A DNA stretch of 49,994 nt, taken from positions 1-49,994 of the forward strand of contig JADZBP010000090.1 of the NCBI GenBank assembly GCA_020852055.1, given 5' to 3'. Below, piece after piece: positions 47,352 through 49,994 of the stretch. The notes under the pieces are model-generated. The model was not told the origin of the DNA. It saw only the letters and a list, made by a program, of their open reading frames with translations, and did not search any database. The position numbers and the translations under genes are program-made. This DNA comes from Candidatus Latescibacterota bacterium (lineage in GTDB: Bacteria > Latescibacterota > UBA2968 > UBA8231). The first letter of the stretch is position 1. Every line of letters begins with the position of its first letter.

Positions 47352-49994
47352 CTACATCACTTCGATCATTCCGAGCCAGCCGGCCGGCCCGCCGGCCTCT
47401 AGCGCCTCCCTCGCGCCCATCACCACCACCCGGCCCTCCGCCTTCACCTGGGCGAGCACCTCGCCAAAGGTGCGGAACTGCGCCGCGCCGGTGGTCAGTA
47501 CCGCGTCGCGCACCGCCTTCCGGAACCCGTCGTCCACGCCGGTGAGGTGGCGCACCATCGAGGTGAAGCCCTTGGCGTCGGGCAGCTGGTGGGCGTCCTG
47601 CTCGCCGATGGCGCCGATGATCGCCCGCTCCAGTTCCTCCGGGCTCAGCTCCAGCTGGCGCAGGAACTGGCTGGCCTGGTCGTAGTTGTTGAGGGTCTGG
47701 CGCAGGTTGGGGTCGCGGTACGAGCCAAAGGAGAACACCCCGGAGAAGGGGTCGAAACTGCAGAAGGCCCCGTACGCCCCGCCCTGCACCCGCACCCGGT
47801 CCCACAGCCAGGTATTGCGCAGGTAGCGGGAGATCACACTCACCGAGCCGTCGTACTGATAACCCAGGTCGTAGAGCCGGGCGGCCTTGCCCACGTAGTT
47901 GACCTTGGCCGGAATGATCAGGCCCTCGCTGGTGGCGCGGAAGGAGGGCTGCCAGTGGCCAGAGGCCGGCGCCCCTTCCGGCAATTCGGCGAGCAGGCCC
48001 TGCAGGCCGGCGCTGAACCCGGCCCGCTCGTCCCCGGCCAGGGTTGCGTTCACCAGCAGCCCCTGTCGGTTGAGCAGGCGGCGGCGCAACTCCAGCAGCC
48101 GGTCGCGCACCGAGGGCCAGTCGTTTTCGATCTGGCCCACCAACTGGCGCAGGAAAAGGAGATAACTGACACCCTCCATCTGTTCGAGCGCCCAGGCGGC
48201 TTCGTCGTACTGGGCCCGCAGCCGCAGGCCCACCACCCCGTGCCCGCCGGGAACCAGGCCGGCTTCCTCGGCGGCCTTTTCCTCCAGCGCCATCTGCAAC
48301 AGGCGCCCCTGGTCATCCAGCCTGGCCTCCAGCAGCACCTGGCGCAGCAGCTCGAGCAATTCCTCCGAGCGGCTGGCCATGGCCTTGCTGCGCACGATGA
48401 AGCGGGCCACGGCCTCGCGGCTGTGCCGCTGCGAGGTCACCAGCAGTTGGGGCCAGATGCCGCCGGTGCGGGCGCCGATGCGCTGGGCCAGTTGCACAAA
48501 ACTGGCCTCGCCGGTGCCCGTCTCCAACAGGGCCCGGCCAAAGAGCGGCACATAGGGCAGGAGCTCCTGGGGCAGCACCCGCAAGTCGAAGGCCAGGTCG
48601 CAGTACACGATGCCGTTGGTGAAGAGTTCGTGGTACAGCACCGGAACCCCGCCCTCCCGAGTGGCTTCGAGAGGCAGCTTCTTGACCTTGGGTTCCATGT
48701 CGGCCAGGCGCAGGCTGGGCAGGGTGGCCAGGGCCTCGGGCGGATCGGCCGCCTCCTGCCGCTGGCGCAGGCTCTCGTTCTCGGCCAGGATGCTTTCGCG
48801 CGCCGCCGGCCCCAGGCCGGCCAGGACCTGGGCCAACCTCGCCTCCTCCTCCGCTTCCTCGCGCGCCGCCAGCCCGGTGTCGGGCCGCAGCAGCACCACG
48901 GTGCGGTGCGGGTTGCCCAGCAGATGCTGGCGGATCAGCCCGCCAAAGTACTCTCTGGCCTGCTTCGCCCGCGCTTTCACCACCTCCAGCGGCGCGGCAA
49001 AAGCCAGGGGTGCCAGCGGATCGCGGTCGTAGGTCCAGGAGGTGAGGCTGCGCAACATCAGGATCAGTCCGCGCGGGTAGGAACCGGTGTTGTTCTCGCG
49101 CAGGCCAAACTCGACGGTGTTGAGGGCCGCGGCGATCTCCCCCTCCTCGATACCCTCCTGCTCCAGTCTTTCGAGCACCGCGAGCACCAGGTCCGGCACC
49201 GCCTGCTCCTTGCCCACCTGCACCCCTTTGAGGCCGGTGGAGAAGAAGAGTTGGCGCAGATCCCCCTCCATGCTCCCCCCGATCAGGTCCTCCCCCAGTC
49301 CCGAATCGATCAGCGCCTTGCGCAGGGGCGAGGCCGGGGTGCCGATCAAGGCGTGGGCCAGGATCTGCAGCCCCATCTCGGTCTCGAGGTCGAGGTTATC
49401 GGCCAGCAACCAGTTGATGGCCACCATGCTCTTGCCCTCGTGCTCCTGGCCGGCGGCATACGGGAAGGTGTGAGACCGGGGCGCGGCAAAGGCAGGCTGG
49501 GGCGGGATCTGGGCCGGCGGGGTATCGGCGGCAAAAGGCGCGAGATACTCCTCCAACAACAACAAACGGCGCTCCGGGTCGTCGTCGCCGGCAAAAAAGA
49601 TGAAGGCGTTGCCCGGATGGTAGTAGCGCCGGTGGAAGGCGGAGAACTGCTCGAAGGTGAGGGCCGGGATATGGCGGGGATTGCCCCCTGAATCGAGGCC
49701 GTAGGGGGTGTCGGGGAAGAGGGTTTCCTGCACGTGTTTGTAGAGCACCGAATCCGGTGAGGAATACGCCCCCTTCATCTCGTTGAAGACCACCCCCTTG
49801 TAGGTGAGCGGCCCTGCGGGCGAGGCCAGTTCGTAATGCCAGCCCTCCTGTTCGAGCACCTGCGGAGTCAGGCGCGGATAGAACACTGCGTCCAGGTACA
49901 CGTCGATGAGGTTGTAGAAATCCTGGACGTTCTGGCTGGCCACCGGATAACAGGTGCGGTCCGGGTAGGTGAAGGCGTTGAGAAAGGTCTTGAG
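47352..49994 (-). CDS. PreP/Cym1-like M16C metallopeptidase (5' end outside window)
   Basis: The last 880 codons of a large inverzincin-type peptidase, open to the right edge. The stretch [20 protein letters not shown] at the edge is the conserved KTF-NA-TYPD-T-YP segment of presequence proteases, which comes about 30-40 residues after the HXXEH zinc motif, so that motif lies just outside. The M16C-associated linker region and the C-terminal half follow. Bacterial homologues degrade short peptides such as signal or transit peptides. The internal ATG at 49943 is not the real start. The malate synthase gene follows 43 nt downstream. Confidence 0.92.
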   Translation of the reverse strand, partial: LKTFLNAFTYPDRTCYPVASQNVQDFYNLIDVYLDAVFYPRLTPQVLEQEGWHYELASPAGPLTYKGVVFNEMKGAYSSPDSVLYKHVQETLFPDTPYGLDSGGNPRHIPALTFEQFSAFHRRYYHPGNAFIFFAGDDDPERRLLLLEEYLAPFAADTPPAQIPPQPAFAAPRSHTFPYAAGQEHEGKSMVAINWLLADNLDLETEMGLQILAHALIGTPASPLRKALIDSGLGEDLIGGSMEGDLRQLFFSTGLKGVQVGKEQAVPDLVLAVLERLEQEGIEEGEIAAALNTVEFGLRENNTGSYPRGLILMLRSLTSWTYDRDPLAPLAFAAPLEVVKARAKQAREYFGGLIRQHLLGNPHRTVVLLRPDTGLAAREEAEEEARLAQVLAGLGPAARESILAENESLRQRQEAADPPEALATLPSLRLADMEPKVKKLPLEATREGGVPVLYHELFTNGIVYCDLAFDLRVLPQELLPYVPLFGRALLETGTGEASFVQLAQRIGARTGGIWPQLLVTSQRHSREAVARFIVRSKAMASRSEELLELLRQVLLEARLDDQGRLLQMALEEKAAEEAGLVPGGHGVVGLRLRAQYDEAAWALEQMEGVSYLLFLRQLVGQIENDWPSVRDRLLELRRRLLNRQGLLVNATLAGDERAGFSAGLQGLLAELPEGAPASGHWQPSFRATSEGLIIPAKVNYVGKAARLYDLGYQYDGSVSVISRYLRNTWLWDRVRVQGGAYGAFCSFDPFSGVFSFGSYRDPNLRQTLNNYDQASQFLRQLELSPEELERAIIGAIGEQDAHQLPDAKGFTSMVRHLTGVDDGFRKAVRDAVLTTGAAQFRTFGEVLAQVKAEGRVVVMGAREALEAGGPAGWLGMIEVM

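Noticed and set aside
49350-49943. Start of the M16 protease at the ATG at 49943
   Set aside because: Family sequence ([13 protein letters not shown]) continues upstream to the window edge and the zinc motif would otherwise be missing.

Overview
This window comes from a high-GC (about two-thirds G+C by eye) Gram-negative-type bacterium. It holds peptidoglycan genes (two MurA homologues), a signal-peptide-bearing outer-membrane beta-barrel candidate, malate synthase G and standard sigma70-like promoters. The gene content is rich in phytanoyl-CoA-dioxygenase-like enzymes, short-chain dehydrogenases, TIM-barrel sugar isomerases, a heparinase-like lyase, Ldh2-type and Gfo/Idh/MocA dehydrogenases and a mannonate-dehydratase-like protein. 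That mix recalls uncultured carbohydrate-degrading lineages such as Latescibacterota or Poribacteria. This taxonomic guess is an inference from gene families only. Genes are densely packed, many overlap by 4 nt (ATGA), and no gap exceeds 300 bases.

Region by region. 1-5 kb: end of a fluoride channel (crcB), an orphan beta-class DNA methyltransferase, a hotdog thioesterase, and a leftward group EamA transporter - mnmA - NAD-dependent epimerase. 5.0-18.9 kb: a 14-gene rightward cluster comprising VOC protein, SDR, MurA paralogue with Asp at the catalytic-Cys position, TIM-barrel isomerase, MDR dehydrogenase, 1176-aa heparinase-like/FG-GAP protein, PhyH, Ldh2 dehydrogenase, aldo-keto reductase, SDR, 56-aa small protein, esterase, RidA and a second PhyH. 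It looks like a sugar or uronate processing island. 19-21.2 kb: housekeeping serS and folD. 21.2-30 kb: PilZ-like protein, mannonate-dehydratase-like enzyme, SDR, class III aminotransferase, epimerase, Gfo/Idh/MocA dehydrogenase, glutathione peroxidase, and a ZIP-type transporter with a cyclic-nucleotide-binding domain inserted in its middle.

30-36.3 kb (leftward): DUF362 protein, MazG-like pyrophosphohydrolase, possible lipoprotein with a glycosidase-like fold, SDR and FAD oxidoreductase form one operon; upstream lies the canonical Cys-bearing murA. 36.3-37.5 kb: glutaredoxin-like protein, GAF-like protein and a tRNA-Phe with a textbook promoter and terminator. 37.5-50 kb: MFS transporter, TraF-like outer-membrane protein, TIM-barrel glycosidase-like protein plus amidohydrolase, second MFS transporter, malate synthase G and a truncated PreP-type M16 metalloprotease that runs off the right edge.

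The most noteworthy items are the Asp-type MurA inside a catabolic cluster while a Cys-type murA sits 28 kb away, the ZIP/cNMP-binding fusion, the heparinase-like protein lacking a visible signal peptide, a terminator whose stem contains the -35 box of the next operon, and a candidate leaderless MFS gene. No CRISPR array, insertion sequence, integrase or rRNA gene was seen.
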